This document shows, one piece after another, positions 16,280 to 25,356 of a stretch of 64,000 nt of DNA (its first letter is position 1; each line of letters begins with the position of its first letter). Both the position numbers and the translations under genes were made by a program. The DNA lies in NCBI RefSeq assembly GCF_016862175.1, contig NZ_BOML01000050.1, positions 124,001 through 188,000 on the forward strand, in the 5' to 3' direction. The stretch comes from Paractinoplanes durhamensis. GTDB taxonomy: Bacteria; Actinomycetota; Actinomycetes; Mycobacteriales; Micromonosporaceae. The notes beneath the pieces are model-generated. The model worked only from the letters and a program-made list of their open reading frames with translations. It searched no databases and was not told the origin of the DNA.

Positions 16280-17440
16280 TCAGTCGTCGATGGCCTGGTA
16301 GATGGTGGTCCAGAGGTCGTTCCACAGCGGCAGGGTCTGATCGCCGGCGTGGGCCTTCTGCATCATGACGATCGCGGTCAGGTCCTCGGCGGGGTCGTTG
16401 TACCACGCGGTGCCGTAGAAGCCGGGCCATCCGTAGGTGCCGGCCGACGGCCCCAGGTGGGTGCGGCGGGTGCGGACCGACATGCCGAAACCCCAGCCCA
16501 TCGCGTCAAAGTAGTCGGGCGTGAAGCCGGAGACCGCCTTCTGCGCCGCGGTCAGGTGATCGGTGGTCATCAGCGTCACCGACGGCCGGGACAGGATCCG
16601 CTCACCTCGGTGGATGCCGCCCGCGCTCAAGGCCGAGGCGAACGCCAGGACGTCGTCGGCGGTCGAGACCAGACCACCGCCGCCCGCCTCGAACACCGGT
16701 GGCCGGCTGAACCGGCCGTCGGGAGCGTCCTCGACGACCCCGTTCCGATCGTGGTGATAGGCGGTCGCGAACCGGTCAAGAGTGCGCACGCAGAAGGCGG
16801 TGTCCGTCATCCCCAGCGGGTCGAGGATCCGTTCGTGCAGCGCCTCGCCGAAGGACTTGCCGGTGGCGCGGGCGATCAGTACGCCGGTCACGTCGGCGGC
16901 GGTCTCATACATCCAGCGCTCGCCGGGCTGGTGGACCAGCGGGATGGCGCCGATCCGGGCCAGCCACTCGTCGGGCGGCGGTGCGCCGACCCCGTCCAGC
17001 GCTTCGGCGATCGGGCCCTCGAAGATCATGCCGGTACCGAGCGTGAAGGTCAGCAGGTCGCGCAGGGTGATCGGGCGCTTCGCCGGCACGGTGTCGGTCA
17101 GCGGGCCGGCCGGGTCGGCCAGCACCCGCATGCCGGCCAGCTCCGGCAGGAAGTCGTCGACCGGGTCGTCGAGGCGCAGCGTGCAGTCCTCGACCAGCGT
17201 CATCGCACACGCGGCGGCCAGCGGCTTGGTCATCGAGGCGATCCGGCAGATCGTGTCGGTAGCCATCGGGGTCGCCGAGCCGGCGCCCTCGAACGCAAGA
17301 TGGCCGGTCGCCTCGACGTGAACTTCGCCGTGGCGCGCGAGGACCACCGTCATGCCCGGGACGAACCCGGAGTCGACGTGCCGTTCGAGCCGGTCGCGCA
17401 GCCGCACAAGTCGTTTCTCCGAGAAGCCGCCGACAGTCAC
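16280..17440 (-). CDS. Serine hydrolase, beta-lactamase/penicillin-binding-protein fold
   Basis: 386 residues. The nucleophile motif SxxK is ASMTK near residue 69; YETAADVTG is the Tyr motif, and DTAFCV and GWPGFYGTAWYNDP follow the class C/esterase EstB pattern. Members hydrolyse esters or D-amino peptides; true beta-lactamase activity cannot be claimed. No signal peptide is clear, so probably cytoplasmic. GTG start. The 54-bp tandem repeat lies directly upstream. Confidence 0.87.
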   Translation of the reverse strand: MTVGGFSEKRLVRLRDRLERHVDSGFVPGMTVVLARHGEVHVEATGHLAFEGAGSATPMATDTICRIASMTKPLAAACAMTLVEDCTLRLDDPVDDFLPELAGMRVLADPAGPLTDTVPAKRPITLRDLLTFTLGTGMIFEGPIAEALDGVGAPPPDEWLARIGAIPLVHQPGERWMYETAADVTGVLIARATGKSFGEALHERILDPLGMTDTAFCVRTLDRFATAYHHDRNGVVEDAPDGRFSRPPVFEAGGGGLVSTADDVLAFASALSAGGIHRGERILSRPSVTLMTTDHLTAAQKAVSGFTPDYFDAMGWGFGMSVRTRRTHLGPSAGTYGWPGFYGTAWYNDPAEDLTAIVMMQKAHAGDQTLPLWNDLWTTIYQAIDD

Positions 17441-17458
17441 CCCGACAACTTACCGATT

Positions 17459-17674
17459 GCCGGCGGCCGGCGACGGCCCGGAGTTGCCGAGAGCTCGGCG
17501 TGGGAGGCAGATGTCGCCGGCCGCCGACGGCCCGGTTTTGCGGAGAGCTTGGCGCGGCAGACAGAAGCCGGCGGCCGGCAACGGCCCGGCGCTACGGAAA
17601 GCTCGGCCCGGCAAGCAGATGCCGGCGGCCGGTGACGGCCCGGTGTTGCGGAGAGCTTGGCGTGGGAGGCGGGT
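17459..17674. repeat. Minisatellite: four imperfect 54-bp tandem units
   Basis: Each unit begins GCCGGCGGCCGG (or a variant) and contains ACGGCCCGG and GAGAGCTTGGCG; units start at 17459, 17513, 17567 and 17621. The length is a multiple of three, so reading frames stay open, but there is no start or protein-like sequence. It fills the space between the serine hydrolase and dioxygenase genes. Confidence 0.85.
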
Positions 17675-17714
17675 GCCGGCCCTGGTGCGGTTGGGGTGGG
17701 GTGAGACCGCGTAT

Positions 17715-18740
17715 CTATATTTGTGCGGCTCTGACCCGCGCTGCCTCCCGGACCGCGCTGGTGTTTTTCCGGCCGGCCCGGGAACCGCTCAGCTTGGCGA
17801 TGATGTGGTCCTTGACCGTGATCGGGAAATAGAGAGGGTGCTCGCCGGGCGGCACGAACCGTGGCAGCGTCTCGATGAGTGCGTCGGCGTTGCCGTCGTG
17901 GAAGAAGGCGGCTGAGCGGCGGCGCCGGATCGTCCCGTCGATCACCGGGGGCTTCACCCGGTGCAGGGTGGACATCCAGACGTCGTTGGTCAGGCGGGCG
18001 GTGATGTCGCCCAGGTTGACCAGCAGCGCGCCGTCGGCGGGGCGCACGTCGTGCCAGGCCTGGTCGGTGCCGAGCACCTGCAGGCCGTCGACCTGGTCGG
18101 CCCAGAGGACGGTGACGATGCCGAAGTCGGTGTGCTCGCCCATGCCGGTCAGGTCGGCGCCGAGCTCGATGTCGCCGGGCGGGAGGGCGTAGTTGTTCAT
18201 CCGCAGGACGTCGATCGAGTGGTCGGTGATCCGGTCGAAATAGCCGGGGTCGACGCCCAAGGCGGCGGCGAAGATGCTGGTCAGCGTGTGGGCGACGCGC
18301 CGCGCCTCGGCGAAGTGGGCCTCCACGCCGGGCTGGAAACTGTCGAGGCCGGCCGGCCAGGTGTTCGGGGTGTCGTCGTCCGCCGGGCCCACGTTGAAGG
18401 CTTCGAAGAAGTCGTTCATGCGGCTTACCGGGTCGACGCCGAGGCTGTAGCTGAGCGACTCGCTCTTGGGCGGGCTGTAGCCCCGATTTTCCGCGGGCGG
18501 GCGGACGTAGCTCTTCTTCTCGGCCAGGGGGCGGCCGAAGAAGTCGTCGATGGCGCCGGCCAGGCCGTCGGTGATCTCGGCGGGCACGCCGTGCCCGACG
18601 ATCTGGATGAAGCCGACGGTGCGGCAGGCGTGATCGAGCTCGCGCACGGCCCGCGCCTTCTCCGCGGCGGGACCACCGGTCACCCAGGCGCTGATGTCGA
18701 CGATCGGAACCTCGAACATGCCGTCAGTCTGCGCGGACAT
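17715..18740 (-). CDS. 2-oxoglutarate/Fe(II)-dependent dioxygenase (isopenicillin N synthase family)
   Basis: 341 residues. The N-terminal DIOX_N part (VPIVDISAW, GFIQIVGHGVP) is followed by the core with iron ligands in GEHTDFG and STLHRVKPP and the cosubstrate motif RRRRSAAFF. It oxidises a small molecule of unknown identity; biosynthetic or catabolic roles are both possible. I start at the ATG 18740 with GGTGGA upstream, not at 18779. A perfect palindrome lies 47 bases upstream. Confidence 0.9.
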   Translation of the reverse strand: MSAQTDGMFEVPIVDISAWVTGGPAAEKARAVRELDHACRTVGFIQIVGHGVPAEITDGLAGAIDDFFGRPLAEKKSYVRPPAENRGYSPPKSESLSYSLGVDPVSRMNDFFEAFNVGPADDDTPNTWPAGLDSFQPGVEAHFAEARRVAHTLTSIFAAALGVDPGYFDRITDHSIDVLRMNNYALPPGDIELGADLTGMGEHTDFGIVTVLWADQVDGLQVLGTDQAWHDVRPADGALLVNLGDITARLTNDVWMSTLHRVKPPVIDGTIRRRRSAAFFHDGNADALIETLPRFVPPGEHPLYFPITVKDHIIAKLSGSRAGRKNTSAVREAARVRAAQI

Positions 18741-18786
18741 TGTTTCCACCTGGTCAGGACACGTAGCGCAGCCGGCCACCTCTCGA

Positions 18787-18803
18787 TGGAAACGGCGTTT
18801 CCA
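18787..18803. promoter_or_regulatory. Candidate LacI-type operator upstream of the dioxygenase gene
   Basis: TGGAAACGGCGTTTCCA is a perfect 8-1-8 palindrome with the TGGAAACG half-site common to LacI-family operators. It differs from the arabinose sites in this window, so another regulator may act here. Confidence 0.45.
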
Positions 18804-18852
18804 CCAGAGTACCGGGCCGGCCGGGCATTCAGGGGCCCGGCCGGCCCGGCGG

Positions 18853-19875
18853 TTATTTGGCTCTTCGGGTGACCACCCGCTGCAGCACGATGAAGCCGAA
18901 CAGCAGCAGCCCGATGATGATGCGGGTCCAGGCGGCGTTCAGGTCGCCCTGGAACGTGATGATGGTCTGGATCAGGCCGTAGACCATCACGCCCAGCAGC
19001 GACCCGAAGACGTACCCGGATCCGCCGGTGAGCAGCACGCCGCCGATGACGCAGGCGGCGATCGCGTCCAGCTCCAGGCCCTGGCCCTGCAGCGCCCAGC
19101 CGGAGGTCGAGTTGATGCTGAACAGCACGCCGCCGAGCGCCGCGCAGAAACCGCTGAGCGTGTAGACGGCGATCTTGGTGCGGCCCACCGGCAGGCCCAT
19201 CAGCAGCGCCGAGTCGGCGTTGCCGCCGACCGCGTAGACGTTGCGGCCGAAGCGGGTCCAGGCCAGTACGGCCGCCGCGATCAGGACGACCACCACCGCG
19301 GTGACCGAGGTGACCTTGGTGACGACGCCGTCGGCGAGCACGATGCGGTATTCGCTGAGGCTCTTCCAGAGCTTGTCCCGGATCGGGATCGAGTTCTGGT
19401 TGATGAACAGCGCTATGCCGCGGGCCAGGAACAGCCCGGCCAGGGTGGCGATGAAGGGTTCCACCTTGAAGAAGTGGATCACCGCGCCCATCCCGGCGCC
19501 GAGCAGCGCACCGAGCAGCAGCACCAGCGGCAGCACCACCAGGGGCGGCCAGCCGCCGGCCAGCAGGGTGGCGGTCAGCGTGGTGGTCATCGAGATGACC
19601 GCGCCGACCGACAGGTCGATGCCGCCGGTGATGATCACGAAGGTCATCCCGACCGCGACGACCAGCAGCACCGCGTTGTCGCGGAACAGGTTGACCACGA
19701 CGCTGGGCTGGCCGAAGTTGCGGTAGTTGGCCACCCCGGTGAAATACATGATCAGCAGCAGGGTGAGGGTGGCCAGGATCGGGATGTACTTGGTGTTCGG
19801 CAGGTACACCCGGCGGCGCGGGTTGGTCGGCGAGTTGCTCTTGTTCGTCGCCGGGGTCATGTCGACGGTGGTCAT
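18853..19875 (-). CDS. Sugar ABC transporter permease 2 (YjfF/RbsC type)
   Basis: 340 residues with a hydrophilic N-terminus and about nine helices. It shows the RbsC-family block MTFVIITGGIDLSVGAVISMT and GLELDAIAACVIGGVLLTGGSGYVFG. It is the last gene of the leftward importer operon and overlaps the preceding permease by ATGA. Two different permeases, as in YtfT-YjfF, suggest a heterodimeric channel for a furanose sugar; L-arabinose is inferred from the divergent ara genes. Confidence 0.88.
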   Translation of the reverse strand: MTTVDMTPATNKSNSPTNPRRRVYLPNTKYIPILATLTLLLIMYFTGVANYRNFGQPSVVVNLFRDNAVLLVVAVGMTFVIITGGIDLSVGAVISMTTTLTATLLAGGWPPLVVLPLVLLLGALLGAGMGAVIHFFKVEPFIATLAGLFLARGIALFINQNSIPIRDKLWKSLSEYRIVLADGVVTKVTSVTAVVVVLIAAAVLAWTRFGRNVYAVGGNADSALLMGLPVGRTKIAVYTLSGFCAALGGVLFSINSTSGWALQGQGLELDAIAACVIGGVLLTGGSGYVFGSLLGVMVYGLIQTIITFQGDLNAAWTRIIIGLLLFGFIVLQRVVTRRAK

Positions 19876-20897
19876 GCGGGCACCTCGGCTCGAACGGCGG
19901 TCGCGGGACGCGGCTTGATGCGTCCGAATACCTTCTGCCGGAACGTCGCGGACTGCGAGAGGCACAGCGCCACGACGATGACGGCCTTGAACAGCAGGGT
20001 GGCCTTGCTCGGCACGCCGACGGCGACCACGGTGACGCCGAGCGTCTGGATCAGCAGGGCGCCGATGACCGTGCCGGCGATGGAGAACCGGCCACCGATC
20101 AGCGCGGTCCCGCCGATCACCACGGCCAGGATGGCGTCCAGCTCGATCAGGTTGCCGGCCGAGATGCTGTCCGCGCTCTTGATGTTGGCGCTGTAGATCA
20201 GGCCGGCCAGCCCGGCCAGGCCGCCGGAGACCACGTAGGTCATCACGGTGATCCGCCGGGACCGGATGCCGGCCAGCCGGCTCGCGGTCGGGCTGCCGCC
20301 GACCGACTCGAGCAGCAGGCCCAGCGCGGTCCGCCGGGTCAGCAGCACGGTCAGCACCACGGCGCCGACGGCGATCAGGAACGCGACCGGCATCGCCAGG
20401 AAGAAGCCGGTGGCGATGGTCGCGTACGGGCTGGACTGCACGTTGATGATCTGGCCGTCGGTGATCAGCTGGGCGACACCGCGGCCGGCCACCATCAGGA
20501 TCAGCGTCGCGATGATGGGCTGGATGCCGACCGCCGCGACCAGCGCGCCGTTCCACAACCCCAGCACCAGCGACACGACGATCGCGACCCCGATGATCAG
20601 CAGGACCGAACCGACGCTGTTCTGATTGCCGAGGTCGCTGATCAGCAGGCAGGCCACCGCCCCGGAGATCGCCATCACCGAGCCGACCGACAGGTCGATG
20701 CCGCCGGTCGCGATGACCAGCGTCATGCCGAGCGCGACCAGCAGCAGCGGCGCGCTCCCCCGCAGGATGTCCGGCAGCGTGCCGAACAGGTGCCCGTCCC
20801 GGACGGTGATGAACTGGTTGGAGGTGAACATGTTGACGACCAGCAGGGCCACCAGGATGACGGCGGGCCAGAACAACCGGTTCTTGAGGATGGTCAT
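19872..20897 (-). CDS. Sugar ABC transporter permease 1 (YtfT/RbsC type)
   Basis: 341 residues. MTLVIATGGIDLSVGSVMAISGA and NLIELDAILAVVIGGTALIGG mark the ribose/galactofuranose permease family. It overlaps both neighbours by 4 bases and should pair with the permease encoded just downstream. Confidence 0.88.
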   Translation of the reverse strand: MTILKNRLFWPAVILVALLVVNMFTSNQFITVRDGHLFGTLPDILRGSAPLLLVALGMTLVIATGGIDLSVGSVMAISGAVACLLISDLGNQNSVGSVLLIIGVAIVVSLVLGLWNGALVAAVGIQPIIATLILMVAGRGVAQLITDGQIINVQSSPYATIATGFFLAMPVAFLIAVGAVVLTVLLTRRTALGLLLESVGGSPTASRLAGIRSRRITVMTYVVSGGLAGLAGLIYSANIKSADSISAGNLIELDAILAVVIGGTALIGGRFSIAGTVIGALLIQTLGVTVVAVGVPSKATLLFKAVIVVALCLSQSATFRQKVFGRIKPRPATAVRAEVPA

Positions 20898-22420
20898 GAG
20901 GTAGCTCCGCTGGCGATGGTCTGCATGATGCGGTCGGCGTCGACGCCTTCGGTGTTCTCCAGCTCCTCGACGAGCCGCCGGTCGCGCAGCACCTCGATCT
21001 TGTGGCTGAGCCGGAGGACCTCCTCGAGCTCGGCGCTGACGAACAGCACCGCCACCCCGCCGTCGGACAGCTCGGCGACCAGCTTCTGGATCTCGGCCTT
21101 GGCGCCGACGTCGATGCCCCGGGTGGGCTCGTCGATGATGAGCAGCCGCGGCTCGGTGATCAGCCAGCGGGCCAGCAGCACCTTCTGCTGGTTGCCGCCG
21201 GACAACATCCGCACCTCACGCTCCGGGTCGGCCGGCCGGATCTGCAGCGCCTTGATGTACTTGTCGACCAGCTCGTCCTGCTTGCGGCGCGGGATCGGCC
21301 GGGTCCAGCCGCGGGAGGCCTGCAGCGCGAGGATGATGTTCTCCCGCACGGTGAGCTCGCCGAGGATGCCCTCGGTGCGGCGGTTCTCCGAGGAGAACGC
21401 GATCCCGTGCTTCATCGCGGCCTGCGGGCTGCGCAGGGTCACGTCCTTGCCGTCGATCTGCAGGGTGCCGCTGTCGGCCCGGTCGGCACCGAAGAGAAGA
21501 CGGGCCAATTCGGTACGCCCGGAGCCGAGCAACCCGGCCAGCCCGACGACCTCGCCGGCGTTGATGGTCAGGTCGAACGGCGCGATCGCACCGGTCCGGC
21601 CGAGGCCGGTCGCGGACAGGATCGGCGCCGCCTCGGCGGTCTTGGCCCGGGTGCGCTGCGCCTTGTTCTCCAGGTCGTCGAGGACGGCCAGTTCCTTGCC
21701 GATCATCTTCTCGACCAGCTGCACCTGCGGCAGCTCGGCGGTCTTGTACTCACCGATGAGCTTGCCGTTGCGCAGCACGGTCAGCCGGTCGGAGACCTCG
21801 TAGACCTGGTCGAGGAAGTGCGAGACGAACAGGATCGCCACGCCCTCCTCCTTGAGCCGGCGCATCACCTTGAACAGCTGCTCCACCTCGGAGGCGTCCA
21901 GGCTGGAGGTCGGCTCGTCGAGGATGAGGACCCGGGCGGAGACGTCCACCGCGCGGGCGATCGCCACCATCTGCTGGATGGCCAGGGAGTACGTGTCCAG
22001 CGACGCCGAGACGTCGAGGTTGAGGTCGAGCCGGGCGAGCAGCTCGGCGGCGCGCTTGCGCATCAGGCCCCACTGGATGCGGCCGAGACGCCGCGGTTCG
22101 CGGCCGATGAAGATGTTCTCCGCGACCGACAGGTTGGTGCAGAGGTTGACCTCTTGATAGACGGTGCTGACCCCGGCCTTCTGCGACTGGAGCGGGCCGG
22201 TGAACCGGACCGCCGCGCCGCCCAGGGTGATGTCGCCGCCGTCGATGTCGTAGACGCCGGTGAGCACCTTGATCAAGGTGGACTTCCCGGCACCGTTCTC
22301 CCCCATGAGGGCGTGGATCTCACCCGGGAACAGACGGAAGTCGACGCCGTCGAGGGCGACGACGCCGGGGAAGACTTTACGGATCCCGGTCATCTCGAGA
22401 ACCGGGGAGGGCTCGCCCAT
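20894..22420 (-). CDS. Sugar ABC transporter ATP-binding protein, two ATPase domains (YtfR/RbsA type)
   Basis: 508 residues, the usual length for RbsA-like tandem ATPases. The first domain has GENGAGKST, LDTYSLAIQQMVAIARA and ILDEPTSSLD; the second has a degenerate Walker A GLLGSGRTE, LSGGNQQKVLLARW and IIDEPTRGID. The weak second Walker A is normal for this family. Start at ATG 22420. It energises the importer. Confidence 0.92.
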   Translation of the reverse strand: MGEPSPVLEMTGIRKVFPGVVALDGVDFRLFPGEIHALMGENGAGKSTLIKVLTGVYDIDGGDITLGGAAVRFTGPLQSQKAGVSTVYQEVNLCTNLSVAENIFIGREPRRLGRIQWGLMRKRAAELLARLDLNLDVSASLDTYSLAIQQMVAIARAVDVSARVLILDEPTSSLDASEVEQLFKVMRRLKEEGVAILFVSHFLDQVYEVSDRLTVLRNGKLIGEYKTAELPQVQLVEKMIGKELAVLDDLENKAQRTRAKTAEAAPILSATGLGRTGAIAPFDLTINAGEVVGLAGLLGSGRTELARLLFGADRADSGTLQIDGKDVTLRSPQAAMKHGIAFSSENRRTEGILGELTVRENIILALQASRGWTRPIPRRKQDELVDKYIKALQIRPADPEREVRMLSGGNQQKVLLARWLITEPRLLIIDEPTRGIDVGAKAEIQKLVAELSDGGVAVLFVSAELEEVLRLSHKIEVLRDRRLVEELENTEGVDADRIMQTIASGATS

Positions 22421-22485
22421 TCGTACTCCGTTTCGTGCCCGCGGGCCGGCCCCGGGCGAACCCGGGACCGGCCTGCGATGAGCGA

Positions 22486-23469
22486 TCAGTACTGACGGTT
22501 GGGGAGCTCGGTCTTGGCCTGCTCCTGGGTGAAGGTCGTCTCCTTGGTGAGGATCCGCTTCTCCGGGCTGCCGCCGGACTTGACCTGCTTGACCACGTCC
22601 ATCAGCTGTGGGCCGAGGAGCGGGCTGCACTCCACGATGTAGTTGATCTTGCCCTCGGACAGGGCGGTCATGCCGTCCTTGACCGCGTCCACCGTGATGA
22701 TCTTGATGTCGGTGCCGGGCTTCTTGCCGGCCGCCTCGATCGCCTCGATGGCACCGAGGCCCATGTCGTCGTTGTGCGCGTACAGCACGTCGATCTTCGG
22801 CGTCGACTGCAGGAAGGTCTCCATCACAGTCTTGCCCTGCGCCCGCGTGAAGTCACCGGTCTGGGACTTCACAATCTTCAGGTTCGGGTCCGCCGCGATG
22901 GTGTCCGCGAAGCCCTTCTGCCGGTCGATGGCCGGGGCCGCACCGGTCGTGCCCTGCAGCTCGACGATGCTGACCGGGCCGGTCTTGCCCTTGTACTGGT
23001 CGACCAGCCACTGGCCGGCCTTCTTGCCCTCCTCGATGAAGTCCGAGCCGAGGAAGGTCACGTACAGCGAGGTGTCCTGCGAGTCGACGGCGCGGTCGGT
23101 CAGGATCACCGGGATGCCGGCGTCCTTGGCCTCCTTGAGCACCGCGTCCCAGCCGGAGGTGACCACCGGCGAGAAGGCGATGACGTCGACCTTCTGCGTG
23201 ATGAAGGACCGGATCGCGGTGATCTGGTTCTCCTGCTTGCCCTGGGCGTCGGCGAACTTCAGCTCGATGCCCGCCGCCTTGGCCGAGTCCTGGATGGACT
23301 TGGTGTTGGCGGTGCGCCATCCGCTTTCCGCACCGACCTGCGAGAAGCCGAGGACGATCTTGCCGTCGCCCGACCCCGAGCCGGTGGAGTCGTCCTTGCT
23401 GCCACAGCCGGCCAGGGCCGAACCGAGCAGCACGACTCCGACCATCGCCACAGACAGTCTCTTGAGCAC
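22486..23469 (-). CDS. Sugar ABC transporter substrate-binding lipoprotein (YtfQ type)
   Basis: 327 residues. The GTG at 23469 follows an excellent site, AAGGAGGAAG. The signal VGVVLLGSALAGCGS has a lipobox with Cys near 22. The mature part is a type I periplasmic-binding fold (IVLGFSQVGAESGWRTANTKS, VVTSGWDAVLKEAKDAGIPVI, YAHNDDMGLGAIEAIE) very like galactofuranose/arabinose binding proteins. First gene of the leftward operon, with an ara-type operator 44 bases upstream. Confidence 0.9.
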   Translation of the reverse strand: MLKRLSVAMVGVVLLGSALAGCGSKDDSTGSGSGDGKIVLGFSQVGAESGWRTANTKSIQDSAKAAGIELKFADAQGKQENQITAIRSFITQKVDVIAFSPVVTSGWDAVLKEAKDAGIPVILTDRAVDSQDTSLYVTFLGSDFIEEGKKAGQWLVDQYKGKTGPVSIVELQGTTGAAPAIDRQKGFADTIAADPNLKIVKSQTGDFTRAQGKTVMETFLQSTPKIDVLYAHNDDMGLGAIEAIEAAGKKPGTDIKIITVDAVKDGMTALSEGKINYIVECSPLLGPQLMDVVKQVKSGGSPEKRILTKETTFTQEQAKTELPNRQY

Positions 23470-23512
23470 TACTTCCTCCTTCAGGGGGCGAACCAGAGCC
23501 ATCGCGCGGGGT

Positions 23513-23526
23513 TGTGAACGTTAACA
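23513..23526. promoter_or_regulatory. LacI-type operator of the sugar importer operon
   Basis: TGTGAACGTTAACA is palindromic at all but one base pair around AACGTT. It lies 44 bases before the binding-protein gene, where a bound repressor would block transcription. Confidence 0.65.
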
Positions 23527-23956
23527 GGGAGAGGTGCCCCGCGCACTCGTCAGCTTCAAATGGGGGAACTGCCGTGGTGAAGATCGGTCCTTCACCACCG
23601 GGACCTACCCGGGGCTTCGATGACGCCTCCGGTACTGCGTTTCCGGAGTGTTACCGTTCTCAACAGGCGAGTCAAGAGGTGATCGCTCTTTGTTACCGGA
23701 AGATTGCATCGATGGCTGCGAGCAGGCACTGTCCGATCCGTCCGCCTCTTCCATCGATGAACTGTTCGCGCTCACAGCCCGGACCAGCCAGTTCGCGAGC
23801 GCGGCCGGCCTGCGCAACACCCGACCACACCCCGGAAGCACCGACCAGAAGGCCGCCCGAACCGACGCGGTTCCGATACGGACGGGCAACGCCGGCTTCC
23901 CGGCCGATCGGCGCCGCAGCACTGGATACTCGATAGATCGACGTCAGTCAACCTCT

Positions 23957-23970
23957 TGAGATCGTTAACA
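23957..23970. promoter_or_regulatory. LacI-type operator inside the ara control region
   Basis: TGAGATCGTTAACA has the conserved CGTTAACA half-site and a weaker left half. It could allow looping between the sites at 23513 and 24160. Confidence 0.5.
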
Positions 23971-24133
23971 GAGTTGACCGTGAATCCGCCGTCAAGATCA
24001 TCAGCAGGAAACCCTGCGGAAATCCGCCCGACACCGGCGGCGAGCTTGACAAACGCGCTCAACCAGCGGTTTCCGCACCTCAGAACGCGACTCGGAAAAT
24101 GTCACGAACAGATAACGGGGACGGAGCGAAGCC

Positions 24134-24173
24134 TTGACAGCACGCGGCGGAGACAGCCATGTTTGCGTTCACA
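24134..24173 (+). promoter_or_regulatory. Candidate promoter and operator of lacI-araBDA
   Basis: A consensus -35, TTGACA (24134-24139), is followed after 18 bases by a weak -10, CATGTT. The operator TGTTTGCGTTCACA (24160-24173) overlaps the -10. This places repression directly at the polymerase site. The -10 assignment is tentative. Confidence 0.5.
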
Positions 24174-24300
24174 TTCTGGCCACCGGTCCAGACCTACGCG
24201 GTCATACCGCGGCCTCACCATTCCGAAAGGGACCGCCGATGAGCGCCCGTGCACGCCTCGCACGACGAGATGGGCCGGGGCGCACCGGCACGGCCGGGGC

Positions 24301-25356
24301 ATGAGCACCGCCCTGCCGCCCCCGCACCGCGGGCCGGTGATGTCCGACGTCGCCGCGCGCGCCGGCGTCTCCCATCAGACCGTCTCCCGGGTTCTCAACG
24401 GCCACCCGCACGTCTCCGCGACCACCCGCACCCGGGTGCTGGCCGCCATCGCCGAGCTCGGCTACCGGCGCAACCTGTCGGCCCGGGTCCTCGCCACCGG
24501 CCGGTCCAACGTGATCGGCGTGGTCGCCCAGAACACCACGCTCTACGGACCGTCCAGCATGGTGCAGGCGATCGGCGAGGCCGCCCTCGGCGCCGACCTG
24601 TCGCTCACCGTCGGGCACGTGGCCGGGTACGACGCCACCGCCGCCTCCCGCCGCATCGTGGAGCGGCTGGTCCAGCAGGGCGCGGCCGGCCTGGTCTTCA
24701 TAGCGCCGGTCGACGCGGCCGCCGAGGCGATGCGGCTGGTCCCGGACGGCGTGCCGATCGTGACCGTGGACGGCCTGCCCGAATGGCAGGTCGCGAACGT
24801 GTCGGTCGACCAGTACACCGGCGGCATGATGGCCACCCGCCACCTGCTCGCCGCCGGGCACCGCACGGTCTGGCACGTGGCCGGGCCCGAGCAGTGGCAC
24901 GGCAGCCGCGCCCGCGAGGACGGCTGGCGGGCCGCCCTGGCCGAGGTGGGCGCGATGGCGCCGCCGATGGCCCGGGCCGGCTGGTCGGCGGCGTCCGGCT
25001 ACCAGGTCGGGCGGATGCTGGCCCGGATCCCGGACTGCACCGCGATCTTCGCGGCCAACGACCACGTGGCGCTCGGCATCATGCGCGCGCTGGCCGAGCA
25101 GGGGCGGCGCATCCCGGACGACGTCAGCATCATCGGCTTCGACGACGTGCCCGAGGCCGGTTACTTCCACCCGGCGCTGACCACGATCCGCCAGGAGTTC
25201 GGCGACGTCGGCCGGCAGGCGCTGCGGCTGCTGCTCGACCAGCTCGCCACCGGCGTCAAGTCGGCCGAATCGGCCCTGGTCGAGCCGGTGCTGGTGCCCA
25301 GAGACACGGTCGGCACGCCGGTTCCGGTAGCAATTCTGGAAGGGAACAAGACATGA
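24301..25356 (+). CDS. LacI-family transcriptional regulator, first gene of the ara operon
   Basis: 351 residues. The helix-turn-helix and hinge read VMSDVAARAGVSHQTVSRVLNGHPHVS, followed by a sugar-binding domain ending IIGFDDVPEAGYFHPALTTIRQ. It probably represses the operon and is relieved by arabinose or a derivative. ATG 24301 is used; an ATG at 24340 directly before the HTH is the alternative. Its stop overlaps the araB start, so it is co-translated with the enzymes and would repress itself. It is a close paralogue of the LacI protein at 29212. Confidence 0.9.
   Translation: MSTALPPPHRGPVMSDVAARAGVSHQTVSRVLNGHPHVSATTRTRVLAAIAELGYRRNLSARVLATGRSNVIGVVAQNTTLYGPSSMVQAIGEAALGADLSLTVGHVAGYDATAASRRIVERLVQQGAAGLVFIAPVDAAAEAMRLVPDGVPIVTVDGLPEWQVANVSVDQYTGGMMATRHLLAAGHRTVWHVAGPEQWHGSRAREDGWRAALAEVGAMAPPMARAGWSAASGYQVGRMLARIPDCTAIFAANDHVALGIMRALAEQGRRIPDDVSIIGFDDVPEAGYFHPALTTIRQEFGDVGRQALRLLLDQLATGVKSAESALVEPVLVPRDTVGTPVPVAILEGNKT

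Larger units (their letters stand above)
23470..24300. other. 831-bp divergent control region of the arabinose regulon
   Basis: No protein-like frame is seen. It holds three LacI-type sites (23513, 23957, 24160), a 9-bp-arm hairpin GTGGTGAAG/CTTCACCAC at 23574-23598, and a rightward promoter candidate at 24134. AT content rises between about 23.63 and 24.18 kb. Confidence 0.6.

Noticed and set aside
16280..17440. Beta-lactamase resistance gene
   Set aside because: Only the fold is supported; there is no signal peptide and the motifs fit esterase-type members equally well.
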